Below are positions 1 to 13,300 of a stretch of DNA of 64,000 bases, piece after piece. The notes under the pieces were generated by a model. The model did not search any database. It was not told where the DNA came from and saw nothing but the letters and a program-made list of their open reading frames with translations. Origin of the DNA: Henckelia pumila (Eukaryota > Streptophyta > Magnoliopsida > Lamiales > Gesneriaceae); NCBI RefSeq assembly GCF_033568475.1, contig NC_133120.1, positions 87,252,151 through 87,316,150 on the forward strand, written 5' to 3'. The position numbers were made by a program, and so were the translations under genes. Within the stretch, counting starts at the first letter, position 1; the number at the start of each line of letters is the position of its first letter.

Positions 1-439
1 CTAAAACGATACAATCTTTCTTGATTTACATTGCTGGTCGTTTCTATGTGGATTGTTGTTCAGGCTTCTCTGGCAAAATCTGAGGTTGGTTGGTCCCAAA
101 GCTGTCTTTTGTCCTTTAATGGACAGAGGTTGTATTATTTATTCTTGTCTTTAATAGTGTATTTGGGAGTGAACAGGCGTAATTTCAGAATATATTTATT
201 GCAGGCAGAAGGGTCTCCAGTAGTTTTAATCCAGTGAGTAGATTAGAAAACATCGAGGCAAAGACAAGAGACAAGATAGAGTTTTTGGGGAATGTTCAGA
301 AGAGTAAACTAAATTTCATCTGCTCCAGAGCAGTCAGTTTTGGTTAGTTGGTTTTAGTTTTTGGCCTGTAGTTTAAGCGGAGCACCCGTTTTTGGGTACA
401 GAAAAGGGCCACGAAAGTTTAGCTCTTTCAAAGGGTCGT
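1..439 (+). other. Promoter-proximal region and 5' leader of the NLP gene
   Basis: No protein gene is supported here. The stretch runs into the NLP coding sequence and most likely holds its 5' untranslated leader. A stop at 374-376 lies in the frame of the NLP start, so coding does not extend further upstream without another exon. An intron within the leader is possible but I could not fix its ends. Confidence 0.5.
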
Positions 440-3400
440 ATGGAGGGCAAGGATGGAGAATTGATGGATAATGGTATGCGGAGCTCAAAGTTGGAGGAAA
501 CACTTGGTAATGTTGCAGAACTGATGAATATTGATACGTATGCTGGGTGGTATGATGGCCCCAGTGGGTTTTCTGAACACATGCTTCCCCATTTTGCCTT
601 CTCCGCTGGTGTGGCATCCACAAATTTTCCTTCCTTCGACGGATGGAATTTCACGGATCAGTATACTTCCGAAATTTCAGTGGTGGGAGGTGATACTATG
701 GGAATATCATTCATAGGCGATGGTAAATTTCATGATACGAATGGTCATTTTGCTATACCGATTAATCCTGCTGATGGTGGGGTTAATTTCACTGATAGGG
801 TAGAAAAAAGTTCAAGGCAGCATAATGTTGTGGGTGATGAACGGAACAGTGTGATCCCAAGGCTTCCTTTGCAATCCCTGGCTGAGAAAATGCTAAGAGC
901 TTTATATCTATTTAAGGAATGGTCTGAAGTGGGTATTTTAGCCCAAGTCTGGGTTCCAATGAAGAATGAGGATCGTTACATTTTAAGCACTTTTGAACAA
1001 CCTTTTTTACTAGATCAAACACTTAGCGGATACCGTGAAGTGTCTAGATTTTTTACATTTTCCCCAGAATCAAAACCTGGATCTGTCCTTGGGCTTATAG
1101 GTCGCGTATTTACTTCAAAGATTCCCGAATGGACCTCAAATGTAAAATACTACAATAAAGCTGAATATTTACGGATACAATATGCCGTTGCTCATAAAGT
1201 CCAGGGCTCTATTGCTTTACCTATATTCGAGGATGATTCACTTCAAAGGGCATGTTGTGCGGTACTAGAACTTGTAACCACAAAGGAAAAATCTAATTTT
1301 GATTTGGAGATGGAAAATGTTTGTCGTGCACTACAGGTTGGTTGTTGGTTTCTTAATTGGTGTTATTTCTCTTATTTTGAGACATTTTTCTCATCTCTTG
1401 CTGAAAAGCAAAAAAATGCCTTCAGTGGCAACTAGTAAGTGTTTCTTGGTTATAGAGAAATATTTCTCTATTTCCAAATTGTCCTTCCTTATTCATTGAT
1501 GTGGTTGAGTATGATATGCTATGTGAGAGAAACGGAAGAAACAAATGAGAAAACAATCATGTAATGTAATAATTAATAAAGTTCCATTCAGATATACTGA
1601 CTATATGAGCGAAAATCGTATATATGATTCTTGATGATCTCTTTGTTTAACTCCAGTGTTGTTTAAATTTATTATTGTTTTAAATCCTATAATTGCAATG
1701 AGACAGACAAATAATATGAGCGGAAATATTTTATATGATTCTTGATTATCATCTCTTTGTTCTTTCTCTTGGTTGTAGAGTGGTTTAACCCGAAGTTCTG
1801 CGTCATGTTTTTCTCATCACCCAATCACTAATAATATTTTGTTAATTACGTGGGAGATTGTTCTCACTGGTTGTTGCGAAAATTTCAGGCCGTGAATTTA
1901 ATGAGCACTGTACCTCCTAGACGATATCCCCAGGTTGTTCTCAAAATTTGTTATATTTGATTTATCTTGTCCTTTGGTTTATGTCGATTCCATGGTGACC
2001 ATAACTCTATTTGAATTCAAATTTTCTGCAGACTCTCTCTAAGAATCAGAAGCTAGCTTTAGCTGAGATAACAGATGTTTTACGTGTCGTTTGTCATGCA
2101 CATCGACTACCAGTTGCTTTAGCATGGATCCCATGTATTTACCTAGAAGGTTCTGGTAGTGAAACCATACGAGCATCTGCTACAGGACCTAATATGAGTG
2201 CGAATAAAAAGTATGTGCTGCGGATCCATGATACAGCATGTTATGTGAATGACAAATATATACATGGTTTTGTGCATGCTTGCGCACAACATCATCTTGA
2301 GGATGGACAGGGTGTTGCTGGGAAAGCTCTTGAATCGAATCACCCATTCTTCTACTCAGATGTGAAGGAATACCATGTACATGAGTACCCACTTGTACAT
2401 CATGCCCGTAAATTTGGTTTACAGGCAGCTGTTGCAATCAGGCTAAGAAGTACTTTCACTGGGGATGATGACTATGTACTTGAGTTTTTCCTTCCTGTCA
2501 ATATGAAAGGAAGTACAGAACAGCAACTCTTGCTTAACAATCTCTCAGGTACCATGCAGAGGATCTGCAAGAGTTTGAGGACAGTGTCGGATGCTGAATA
2601 TCTTGGGATGGAAGATACAAAAGATAATTTACATGGTGGGGAAGGGAAAAACATACTGCCATTATCACGGAGGAGTTCTGAGCACTCACTTGTCAATGGG
2701 AATTTAAACTCCCCTGAACCAATTACTCAAAATATTCCTGATTCAACTTCTATGAGAATAGAAGCTGATGTTCCTCATGGACAGGTACTTCTGCATTTTC
2801 TTATTCACGTAATCTATTAAATATATATACGTACTAGGACACGTCACACGTGTTGCATATATGAGATAGTGGCCAAATCAAAGCTCTATCTAAGACATTT
2901 AGTCATTTAAAATCCAATCTATAGGCAAGAACGAACTTACTGATAAGATGAGTATTAACTGTAAGTAAAAAATAAAAAGGAAAGGGTGAAAGAGGGCACA
3001 ATTTTGGAAAACGTTTTTTTTTCAAGTGACCGGAGTGTTATTACATTATAAATAGGTACAAATAGGTAGTGTACCTAGAAAATTTAGGAATGATAACTTT
3101 TCCTTGATAATGGCTTAATAAGTAGGACTCTGAGCCAACTTATGTTTGTTATAGGTGATATCTGGATCTAAGAAACTGATGGAAAAGAAGCGAAGCACCG
3201 CTGAGAAGCATGTCAGTTTACAAGTTCTTCAGCAATATTTCTCTGGTAGCCTCAAAGATGCTGCAAAAAGCATTGGTGGTGAGTTATCATACCCGCACAT
3301 GGCTGAAGTTGTTTTCCTGTCTATCACTTCACACACACACACACAAACAAGCGGATAGATATAATTATGGGCAATGGGGAAGCTATGATGTTCTAGATCG

Positions 3401-4637
3401 CTGAAATGTGGCAGAGATGAACTTACTGAAACATTTCATAACAAGGGAAAATGACTCTCGTTCCATGTTTCTTGCTTTTATAGTGTGCCCAACAACTCTC
3501 AAAAGGATATGCAGGCAACATGGCATCTCAAGATGGCCTTCTCGGAAAATAAACAAAGTGAACCGTTCTTTGAGAAAAATACAAAGTGTGATAGATTCAG
3601 TTGAGGGGGTTGAAGGAGGATTAAAGTTCGATCCGACCACAGGGGAACTTGTGGCTACTGGCTCAATCCTCCAAGAATTTGATCATAAAAAAGGTGTTGT
3701 TTTACCATATAATAATCCCTCTGCAAAACCTTCAGATTTAGTTATCCAGAACACCAAAACGGTGCCCCAATCAGCTTATATCGACATTGAGACCACCATT
3801 GAAAAAATGGAAGAGAAGTGCTGTTTAAATGGAAATGATTTGACAGGTTTTAATTTGATTGACACAAACGTCTACAGGGGTGATTGTAAAACCAATGCTT
3901 CTTCCGGAAAGCACGAAGAATCACAGTTGGCCGCATTAGACGTGAGGCTTTCATGTCCTGCTAGTCTAAACACCATGCCTTTGACAAATCCGAAATTTCC
4001 TCCAAATAATTTTCTTGCAAGAGAAGAATGCAGTAGATGGGTATTGGAAAATGACTATGCGAAACCAGAGCCTTCCGAATCTCATTTCTTTTCTGGAATC
4101 TCGAGCTCTATGGCAGCTGATGGTAAGATAGACTCCAGATCAAAAGGTAATATAGAGACGGGTAGAAATGATGGAGCTGTTGAACACAACCAACTTACAT
4201 CCTCTGGCATGACAGATTCATCCAATGGGTCAGGGTCAGGGTCATTGATGAATGGAAGTTCATCAAGCATGAAAAGCTATGATGATAGGAATAGTTCAAA
4301 AATCGAGGCAGCCTCTGGTGATGATCGTTGTAAACTTATAGTTAAAGCTACGTATAAAGAAGATACAGTTCGATTCAAATTCGACCCTATAGCTGGTAGT
4401 TTTCAACTGTATGAAGAAGTGGCCATGAGGTTCAAAATACCAACTGGGCAATTCCAGCTCAAGTATCTCGACGACGAAGGGGAATGGGTGTTGATGGTAA
4501 GTGATTCAGATTTCCAGGAATGCCTCGAAATATTGGATAATCTTGGCACTTGCATTGTGAAGTTCCAAGTTCGTGATGTACCAATTACATTTGGAAGCTC
4601 AGGCAGTAGCAACTGCTTCTTGGGAGGGGGCTCCTGA
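440..4637 (+). CDS. NLP8: NIN-like protein (RWP-RK transcription factor), NLP8/NLP9 type
   Basis: Nuclear nitrate-responsive transcription factor of the NIN-like family. Hand-spliced exons: 440-1336, 1889-1933, 2032-2784, 3155-3278, 3484-4637. All junctions are GT/AG and in frame, giving 990 aa, close to the usual 800-1000. The N-terminal GAF-like regulatory region covers roughly residues 150-480. The RWP-RK DNA-binding domain starts in exon 4 ([15 protein letters not shown]), is split by intron 4, and ends with RWPSRK at 3531-3548 (residues 623-628). A C-terminal PB1 dimerisation domain spans about 4329-4580. The start is the first ATG after an in-frame stop at 374-376; ATGs at 464 and 476 are alternatives. 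Phrases such as [13 protein letters not shown] and [16 protein letters not shown] resemble the NLP8/NLP9 clade, linked in Arabidopsis to nitrate-promoted germination. The subclade call is by eye. Intron 4 holds a short CA repeat near 3330-3344. Confidence 0.93.
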
Positions 4638-6288
4638 TCATAGATATCCAATTGTGTACTGCCAAAATCACCAGTTTTTTGTTTAATTCTTGGTGATTGA
4701 TTTGCCCTCTGGTGATTTCATAAAAATAAGGTGAAGATCGGCTTCCAGGAGATGTGATAATATTCTTTGTTTCTTATGGTTGGTTTCTCTGAACCCAAGC
4801 TCGATTTGGAGTCATTTTCGGATAACAATGGCTTCTGCTACTCGTCGTGTGCATGTTCGAAGACTTAGTGAAGGTTTTAGCTGGTAGAAGAAAGTAAGGT
4901 TCCTTGTATAGTGAGTGCCCGTGCTAGTTTCAGTTTGTACAGTAAGATGTAGTAATTATGAGAGCAGGATTAGAATTTCGAAAGCGTAGAAGGTGTTTTT
5001 ATTTGTGTTGTCAGTTTCGATGTTTGCTTTTGCTTCTTTCATGAAATCCAACAATTTGGTCCAAATTTTTATCAGGACATCCTTTGTTGTTCTTTTAGCA
5101 ATTTGCTGTAAACACTTTTCCCAAATCTAAGCAAAGTTGAAATTCAGCAAAGAAATATTTGTACTCTTATTTTTTTTTATTTGTTCCACTCCATCATTAT
5201 TTACGCATTACATTTGTCAAATTGTTATTGTTTTTTTAACTTTATTATATTGGAATATAAGTTTTGTTTCCAAAATGTTCAAATTATGATACTACCGTTA
5301 TTATTTAATATATCATTGATTATTGTTCTTTTAAAACAAATCTCATCTTCTTGTCCAAAAAAAAAAAAACCAAATCTCATCTTAATTGTAAATTAAGTCG
5401 CATTATTTTAAGATGAGATTAGAATGAAAATTATTATTTATTAGTATAAATAGCATTTGATATTTGTATTTTTCAAAAAAAATTCAAGATGACTGTATTT
5501 ATTTATTTTTAATAATTCATAAATAGGTAATAACGAATAACAATACTTCTTGTTCAGTTACTACAAGCTGATCCAATTTTTGTGAATCCTCAAATTATTT
5601 TTTCAGGAGAAGTATATAGTTTCTGAATCCCCCTGTCGTAAGAGTGAAGACCCAAGATTGGTTTCCCTTCAGATGCACAATTTATTAGGGAAAAAAGACA
5701 AGAAAATTCGAATTCGGGCGGAAATTCAAAATTTTGGAGTGAAGAGAAATTGCAGAGCATCAGCTCCATCAGTTCGTACTTCTGATTTTCTATATGTATC
5801 CATATATATGTATGAATGGGTGTTTGTGGATGTGCGTATTTATGTAGCTAAGTTTATGGAATTTGAATTTACTCGTTGATTGATCCATTTTCTTTCAAAT
5901 TTGCTAAGAGATACTTGTAATTGTTAGCTCGTATGGAGAAATTGGGAGAAGCTATCAACTTCTGTATTAGAGGATTTGATTTTCTTGTGAAGCTAACATA
6001 AGTGGTTTTGCTTTCCTCCTTCCAAGAAAGCTAACATGTTATTGGGGTGATATTTTTGTGCCATGTTTCATTACATTATCACTCTGTCTGTGGGTTTTGT
6101 TGCTCTCCTTCCAAGAAAGTTTAGATATGGATCTTTAAACGAATCCTTTTCTGCTTATAATTATGTGAAAGTTGGGATATATTGAAGTAATTATCTGTTA
6201 TCTTTTGGGCTTGTGCATATTAACAAATGGCAATCATCATACTGGACTGATATAGTGCAACATTTTTTTCACAGTGGACGTGGAACAA
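4638..6288 (+). other. NLP 3' UTR, spacer, and leader of the FAR1-domain gene
   Basis: No coding potential seen. The first 300-400 bases are probably the NLP 3' untranslated region. A/T-rich spacer follows to about 5580. The less A/T-rich stretch 5600-5790 looks like a 5' untranslated exon of the next gene. An acceptor-like site (TTTTTTTCACAG, ending 6274) just before the FAR1-domain coding sequence implies a leader intron. Confidence 0.45.
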
Positions 6289-6956
6289 ATGTTGGATGTA
6301 GGCGATGAAAGGATCGAAGCATCTGTACTTGAGGATATAGGTACTTGCGAAGCTGACTTAAGTGGGGAACCCTATGAAGGTATGATCTTTGATTCAGAAG
6401 ACGCTGCTAGAATGTTCTACGACGAATATGCTGGGCGCATGGGTTTTTTTACCCGCATTTTATCATCCCGTAAATCAGAACGTGATGGGTCGATCATATC
6501 ACGTGGATTAGGGTGTAGAGGCAATCGAGATGTACAAAGTCCAGGTAAACGAAGGGGAGGTTGTACTTCAATGCTTATAGTGAAGAGAGAGAATGTAGGG
6601 AGGTGGGTTGTTCGGAAATTTGTGAGAGACCACAATCATCCGTTGGTGGTTTCGTCGCCTAAGAAACGTCCTACGTTTGTAAGTGTCTTATAGTCCTTTA
6701 TTGCATAGGTTCCTTCTCTCTAACATAAGTCTTGAACCTTTCTCGATTATTGTAGGATGAGAAAGATAAGAAGATTCAAGATTTGACTGCGGAACTCAGG
6801 CTGAAAAAACGTCTAAGTGCAGCGTATCGTGAGCAGTTGCTTATTCTCATTAAAGATGTTGAGAACCATAACGATAATTTAACAGCTAAATTGCAAACCA
6901 TCCATAGCAAGTTAAAGGAAATTGAAGCGAAAAGGCACGAGCTTTCAAATCACTAG
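6289..6956 (+). CDS. Short FAR1 DNA-binding-domain protein (FRS-related factor type)
   Basis: Two coding exons, 6289-6678 and 6756-6956, joined at TTT|GTAAGT and TGTAG|GAT, give 196 aa. Residues about 25-125 form a FAR1 domain, the WRKY-GCM1-like zinc finger derived from Mutator-like transposases, with its CCHH ligands visible as GLGC, GGC and DHNH. Exon 2 encodes a Lys/Glu-rich helix (IQDLTAELRLKKRL and on) with heptad leucines, a probable coiled coil. There is no MULE transposase core and no SWIM zinc finger, so it is not a full FHY3/FAR1 protein; it fits the small FRF group of nuclear proteins. An acceptor sits at 6274, so an upstream exon ending in A could also create a start at 6275. DNA targets cannot be read from sequence. 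Confidence 0.85.
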
Positions 6957-8244
6957 GCCAAGCTCATTGGGTGAGCACAACCTCCTTTCTCTCAAATGAT
7001 TTCTTATGCCTTTTACTTTCTCATTGATGGTTAGATCTCCAGCTTGCTTGCTGAATACGGAGGTTATATATACATTAATACATTAAGAAGTTTTGAATTG
7101 GTTGACTTTTGTTTGTAGGCAATCCTCGCTGTTAATCTATTTTCAAGAACTACATTTAATATCGTAATCTTATTCTTCCCTAATCAGCTGGAGCCTTCAA
7201 TTTGTCTCGTCTTTGACCATGTAGATGTCTTTAAAGAATGGGCTGTTCGCTGCATTGTCGAAATCATGGTCTTGCAATCATTTTATAGCAACTTTGAGTT
7301 CCATTTCTGGCAAAGAGATGATGCAAGAAAATAATTGCTAAAGGAATCTGTTGCTCTTGGATTTTACTATCTTGATAAAAATGATGCATGTGCTTCTTGG
7401 ATCCAATGGAGAAGCGTCTGGAGAAAATTACGCGCCGAATTCAACCAGTATTGCTATGTACCAAGTATCATGCTGAAATGGGTCCCCATGGCGCGAAGAA
7501 ATCAACAATTCAGCAGCTGTAGATGAGCTTATATCTTTATCTTTTGTTACCATCAGTTCGACAACATCATCGAGAAATAAATGGTTGTATAAGTTTTTTT
7601 CCCCTTTTTTTATTTGGGTTGTACAAGTTTTTGTTTATGCAGCAATGCTGTAACTGGTAATTGTATTATATCGAAAATTGTGATAAAATGAATCTGATTT
7701 GAAACATTGCTCATAGATTTGACTGCTATTGTTCCACCAAAAAAGAAAGTTAAATAAATAAAAAATTCTAGAAATGAAATGAGAGTGTAGCAACTCATTG
7801 TTAAAAATCCATTATTGAACAGCTAATAAGAACAAGTGGTGATTTGGAAAACGAAAATACAACGAATAGCAGAAAAGTAGCCATCTTTTCATCATTGCAT
7901 CAAAAAATTTCTCCTTGCCATCTATCACCTGAAATCTAAGAAGAGTTCCTAAGATGATAAAATCAACCGTGGAAATGCAGCAAGTGATCCAGCAATTTTG
8001 CTAACTTCTGGTGGGTGATTTAAATAGACACAAAGCGTATTTACAACAGCAATCTTTCTTTGAAACAAAACAATAGACAAGACCAAAATATTCATTCCTT
8101 GGAAAGAATTCAAATTTCATTAATAAGCTCAAAAAATCCAATCTTTGCCCGAAAATACATCGATTCCAACCCTTGTGTTCGTTCCATCGACTGGATTCTT
8201 GACCCAACCCACTAAAGATGAATGAATAAATCAATTGGTGCATT
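6957..8244. other. Convergent intergenic region (3' UTRs)
   Basis: Lies between the + strand FAR1-domain gene and the - strand CML gene. It likely contains both 3' untranslated regions. Small reading frames at 7335-7526 and 7610-7798 have no recognisable domain and no splice context. No RNA gene or repeat was recognised. Confidence 0.4.
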
Positions 8245-8883
8245 TCAAAGGAATCCTCCCCCTTTCATCATCATCCGAAACTCGTTAAAATCCACCAAAC
8301 CATCTCCATCCACATCCACCTTCATTATCATCTTCTTGCAATCCTCGACACCCCCTCCCTGCTTCAATCCAAGGGATCCCAACACGTATTTCAGCTCATC
8401 CACGCTGATAAAACCATCTCGATCCCTGTCGAAAACGTCGAACGCCTCCCTCATGTCTTCCTCCTCATGCCTCTCATCCACAATGTTTTGATACAAATTC
8501 CCAAACTCGTCAATATCGACACATCCATCAAAGTTGACATCGATCTTCTCAATCATCAGGCTCAGCTCCTTATCCGGGATCAAGATTCCCATGTTCTCCA
8601 ACGACTCGTTCAGCTCCTCCTTGGTGATCCTCCCGTCCCCATTCCGATCAAACAATTGGAACACCCTCTTCAGCTCACACGCTTCCATTCCACGTGAAAC
8701 GTCGTCAGCCAATGATGACCCCGTGCTTTTCTTGCTGTATTTTTGTTGCTCTTGCTGCTTTGGGTCCGAGAACAGGTGCCAAGAAAAGGGGAAGTAAGCC
8801 CTCAATTTCTTGGGTATCAAGTACAAGATAACGGTGTTCAAGAGCTTGTACACGAGGAAAATCCACAACAAAATGGTTGGCAT
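8245..8883 (-). CDS. Calmodulin-like protein with N-terminal membrane anchor (CML3/CML5-MSS3 type)
   Basis: Intronless, 212 aa calcium sensor. Residues about 4-24 ([20 protein letters not shown]) are a hydrophobic signal-anchor followed by basic KK, as in plant CMLs held on endomembranes. A Ser/Gln/Lys linker follows. Four canonical EF-hand loops then come in two pairs: [36 protein letters not shown] and [12 protein letters not shown]. Each keeps Asp at position 1, Gly at 6 and Glu at 12, so all four should bind calcium. The protein ends with a short Gly-rich tail. Family knowledge places such proteins as sensor relays without enzymatic activity; the partners are unknown. Its neighbour, a short FAR1-domain gene, is also next to a CML in Arabidopsis (from memory), which supports orthology. 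Confidence 0.93.
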   Translation of the reverse strand: MPTILLWIFLVYKLLNTVILYLIPKKLRAYFPFSWHLFSDPKQQEQQKYSKKSTGSSLADDVSRGMEACELKRVFQLFDRNGDGRITKEELNESLENMGILIPDKELSLMIEKIDVNFDGCVDIDEFGNLYQNIVDERHEEEDMREAFDVFDRDRDGFISVDELKYVLGSLGLKQGGGVEDCKKMIMKVDVDGDGLVDFNEFRMMMKGGGFL

Positions 8884-10317
8884 TGCTTCAAGATTTTATA
8901 TTTCAGCTTGGGAAAACAAAGCCAATCGTATGGTGTGAGTGTTATGGATTTGTTGAGAAAAAACCGAAAAGCTAGGAACTTGGGAAGATGGGATTGTTCC
9001 TGGGGATGTAGAAGTGAGAATGGCAAGCAGAAAGTAGACAAAATGGTAAATTTTTTCAATGTTGTTCAGTGGACAAGACCACCAAAGGGATCCCTATATA
9101 TTATGTTGGAATGGAGTGGTGCAAAATGCAAATTGGATCTACGCGCTATTTGGTTGCAGGCAGGGAATAGAGGAGTGGAAGTGGAGGAAACTTTTTTTAA
9201 TTAAAAGCGCGTTGTTATAATTGCGCATTTGGTCATATTTAATAATGGCAACAACGGGTGGGGAAGATGGCGACTTTTAATCTTTATTTCTCTAAAAATT
9301 AAAAAAAAAAAAAAGTACATGAGTGGAAAAGAACTAGCCGTTGACAGCCGAAGACACGGCCAAGCTAGAGGCCGGCCGATGGGAAGCAAACATCAATAAA
9401 CAACCAAAAAAAAAAAAACGCGTGATTACGTGGGAACATATTATTGGTCCCAATGTATTAATCTACTCTTTTCACTATTAATTAATTGGTTTTTGAATCG
9501 TACTTTCGTGAAACAGGTTGATCTGATTCGTATATGCAATAAAAAATTAATATTTAACATTTTTTTGATGTGTATCTCTCAGAATTTATTCGTAAGATAT
9601 TTTAAATGAGTTTTTGTGTTGGTTTTTATACCTCGTGACAAAGCTTATATTTTTACCACTCATATTAAATTTTTAGTTTTTTTTTATAAGAAGAAATCCA
9701 CGACTGTTACTATTTGGATGTGTATTAGATAAACCTCGGATATTTGTAATAGTCAGCAAACCACACATTTTAGATTAACATGTAGGAGACCTATAAGCTA
9801 AAACAAAGAAGGTTTCAGTGTTTGTTGAATTAAGTTTGATGAGAGGTAAGTAATGGGAATATTAAAAGGATGGAGTTTAATGAGTAATTAAACATGATAT
9901 AAAATATTGTTATAGTACAAAGTCCATGCTCCACGCTGAAACAGACAGATATAATTAAAGAAAGAAATAAATGGTCGTTAGTTATAGAAATTGATTCGGT
10001 CATGAATGTTTTATATTATTTTTGCCAAAATAAATGATCAGATGTCCAAATTGGGTTTTACATTAAGTCCAAGTTTACAAGTCGGCCCTTTTCCGTTTGA
10101 ATTTAAAAAAGCCCATATCCAATGTGGCCCATTCGTTTGAAGTCCAATCCGCATTTAGATCCGGGTCTGTTAGCCCGATCTGTTTCGTTTTCGTCCAGAT
10201 TTTTTTTGAATTTTTTTTTTATTTGCAATTCCCATTGAAAGAAATAGAAGTTTCTATCAAAGATTAATTTTCACAAATTTTGAAGGCAGTACGTAGTTGA
10301 TTTGTGATTCCAAAATC
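8884..10317. other. Divergent promoter region between CML and SPRING-like genes
   Basis: Bidirectional spacer. The CML start is at its left edge and the SPRING-like start at its right edge. The part near the CML gene is probably leader and proximal promoter. 9290-10200 is A/T-rich with homopolymer runs near 9300 and 9405. No transposon ends or RNA genes were recognised. Confidence 0.4.
9092..9103 (-). promoter_or_regulatory. Candidate TATA box of the CML gene
   Basis: On the minus strand this reads TAATATATAGGG, about 210 bases upstream of the CML ATG. That would give a leader of roughly 170-190 bases. Position and motif are the only support. Confidence 0.35.
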
Positions 10318-13300
10318 ATGTTTGCGTTTCGCAAACATTTGAATCTCGATCTCTTGATCATCCCCATACTCATTCTTTACTCGTCTTCCCCAGCATCAGC
10401 AATAAGGTACGTCAGAGTTTCATGGGTTTTTCTTATTTGATTGATTGTTATGTGAGGAACTTTGATTATTTTTCCGCACATTTGATTATGCATAACTTTG
10501 TTCGAGTTCTGTGGCGAGCTGTTAATGAGCTTGGTTCATTGTTTTTGCTTTTGCTCTGGAAAGGATGGATGTGACCTATCAGGAGAAGCATAGTTGTAGA
10601 ACTACTGTTCCAGGAAGATTCCTTCTCACAGACGATAATGGTATTGTATTTTGTTTGATTGAATCTAGATTGCGGTGCCTTTTTCTTTTCTTGTCGCCAA
10701 TTTTATAAAATTTAGATTGATATCTATACTGTGACAAGGAGCTTGCTTTCTTGCAGGCCTTGTATGCGATGCACTATCAGTTAACCCACTGTCTCGCTGC
10801 TGCACGGGAAAAGGAGATCAATTTTCTTGTCAGTGAGTTAGCTCTTTAAGTCCTTTAATAGGCAATTTCTACTCGTCTCATTCTCATTATCATTTTGTTT
10901 GTTTTGGACATTCTTGATGTATTCCCCGCACATTTTAGCTTGTAAAACAAACAACATAAACACCTTACATAGAAATGGCAGGACCTTTTTTTTCGTAATT
11001 TCTTGGTTGATTGTGTTTATTGCTGTCTTCTGAAACCAGTGTTTCCAAATAGAATGCATTTCTTGTGTATTGTTCTCGAAGAAACAATTAAATTGAAATA
11101 ACATGTTTATGGTTATCTCAAATGGGCACCATATTCATTTGCTTGAAGCTTTTTATAATGTTCTATTTCTCTCTTCTTCTGAACAAGCAGTGGATGCAAT
11201 CTTGTTTCACAGTGTTGCAACTCATACGAATATTGTGTTTCATGCTGCTTGAATCCAGCCTTGGTACTTTTCACTCTTCTTTTTTTCTTTTACTCTGCTT
11301 TCGTAACATGCTTTTAGAAAAATCGTAATTTGCATTCTACTTGTTCTTCAGACTGATAAAGAATTGGCACAAAAAGTCAAAATAGCCAAGCCTGTGACTG
11401 CTGGTAAATCTTAATTCAGATTGACATTGACTATAAAGTATTAGTTGAGATGATAAATCAAATGCTCTTTTCACGATTTACTTTAGCTTAATAAAATTTT
11501 CTGAGTTAACGTTCGTATCTTCTGGAATATTTTTAACTGGGTGAGCCTTGGCTAATATTGATTCACATTCATTCTGAATGGACCTAAAGTCAGGTATTGC
11601 TGTCCTTTGACCATGTGAATGCATTGTTGTTACGAACATTGCAGGCTTCTTATTGTGTGTATAAATTATTATCCTTTTTTTGAAATTGAGTTATGAGAAG
11701 ATTTTGACTTTGATTTGTGCCTCACAGGATTATATGGAAGTGTTTTTGACTTTTGTGCTGGGAGATGTCGCCATAATTCTGAGAGTGTGGTATGTGTTCA
11801 TTTGTGATTGTTTGGGCTAGTTAACCATGTTAACGACCTTATTTAAGGCATTTAAAGAATTGATAATTGTATTTGACTATCTGATGTACTGACATTGGCC
11901 TTAGTCAAGCCATTCCTGAAAGCAGTGTCTTTGGATTGTGCTGTAATAGTTACACTAAAAAGTGTGATGCCTTTGAATCTTGACGTTTTTGTTCCACGCA
12001 AAATGTATTTTTTTTCATTCACACAGGCTGCTTCCTTTATTTTCTACTTTTGGACAATTAATTCACCAACTCATTCTTCATATTTAAGAATGTATCTAAT
12101 CAGTCTCAAATAGCATTTGATATTCTTTTATGATATTTCAGGTGCATGAAAATGCTTATTTGAGTGAATATCATCATTGTTTTACCATACCATCAACAAA
12201 TTCATCAGGTTTGTGCATAAATAGTTTAGCATATAAGGAATGAAGTTTACAAGTTCCTCTTTCTGATGGTTGGTAATTAATTATTGCCTGTACTAAGTTC
12301 ATAATGCAATGTGACAAGAAGGGTACTTCTTTCTCTCTCTTTTTTACCATCTTTGTTTGTGTCTGATTTAAGATTTTACGAGGGATATTTTTTGCAGATT
12401 TTATATTTATGCAAGTGATTATTTCTTGTAGTGTTAATTTTGTAGCTTTAATTGAGCCATTGGGGGATGTTATGTGATTTTTGTGCTCTTTTTGTGGTGT
12501 CAGCGTACTTTCTAGTCAAGCATGAGATTGGGATTATTATGTATATTGTATTTGGGGCATTTAATTGCTAAGCCAATGAGCTTCCAATTTATTTTGAAAG
12601 ATGAAGCTGCCTTGTGTTAGCTTTTGTATGCAACTCTACAGACTTTCTTCAAATCTGCTAGGATTGTACGAAGTAGATGCTAATTCTTTGAGGATTCAAG
12701 TTAGTGCTGCTGGCCAAAATCTTTCCCATGGCAAGAGTGTTTGAGATGCTAACGAAAGCTGCTATTTTTGTTCAGCCTATGGTTTAATTGCAGTAACTGA
12801 TTTTCTTCTTAGATTTTCACTTAGTTCTTTGACCATGTATTGTTTTGTGCTACTTCAAGTTGCTTTATGTTTGGGGATAGCTTTTGTGAGCTGTTTAGGG
12901 TAATTTCAGTATTGGAATATTTTGAAGTTCTGTCTATTTCAATGTTTGACTCTGCTCCTTCATCCAATTCTTTTATGTGTTTATCACCAAGCTATTGTGT
13001 TTGAAAAAGTTATTTGCATGTGAGGTTCTACCTAATCTTGAACTGTTCATACTAAATGATACTTTCAATCACAGGTTCTTCTGGTAAACAAGTAGAAGCA
13101 AGACTGGTTGGGATCAATATCATTATAGGAGGGTAAGATGATTCATTTTTGGATCAAGGAAACAACCTTAAAGATGGCATATCTAAACTGTATATTTTTC
13201 TCCACGTCATAGTCAAGGGGAATCATGTGATTCAGTTTGCAAGTCTAATGGACAATCTTGTGTGCCCAACAAATTGGCGCTGCTTAATCAGTGTGAAATG

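Noticed and set aside
1299-1499. Short frame reading past NLP exon 1 into intron 1
   Set aside because: The GT donor at 1337 and the family-typical AVNL continuation at 1889 show this is intron.
6289-6956. Active Mutator-like transposase
   Set aside because: Only the FAR1 zinc finger is present; no transposase core and no terminal inverted repeats nearby.
8467-9204. Plus-strand frames overlapping and upstream of the CML gene
   Set aside because: They are antisense to the EF-hand gene or cover its promoter; no domain.
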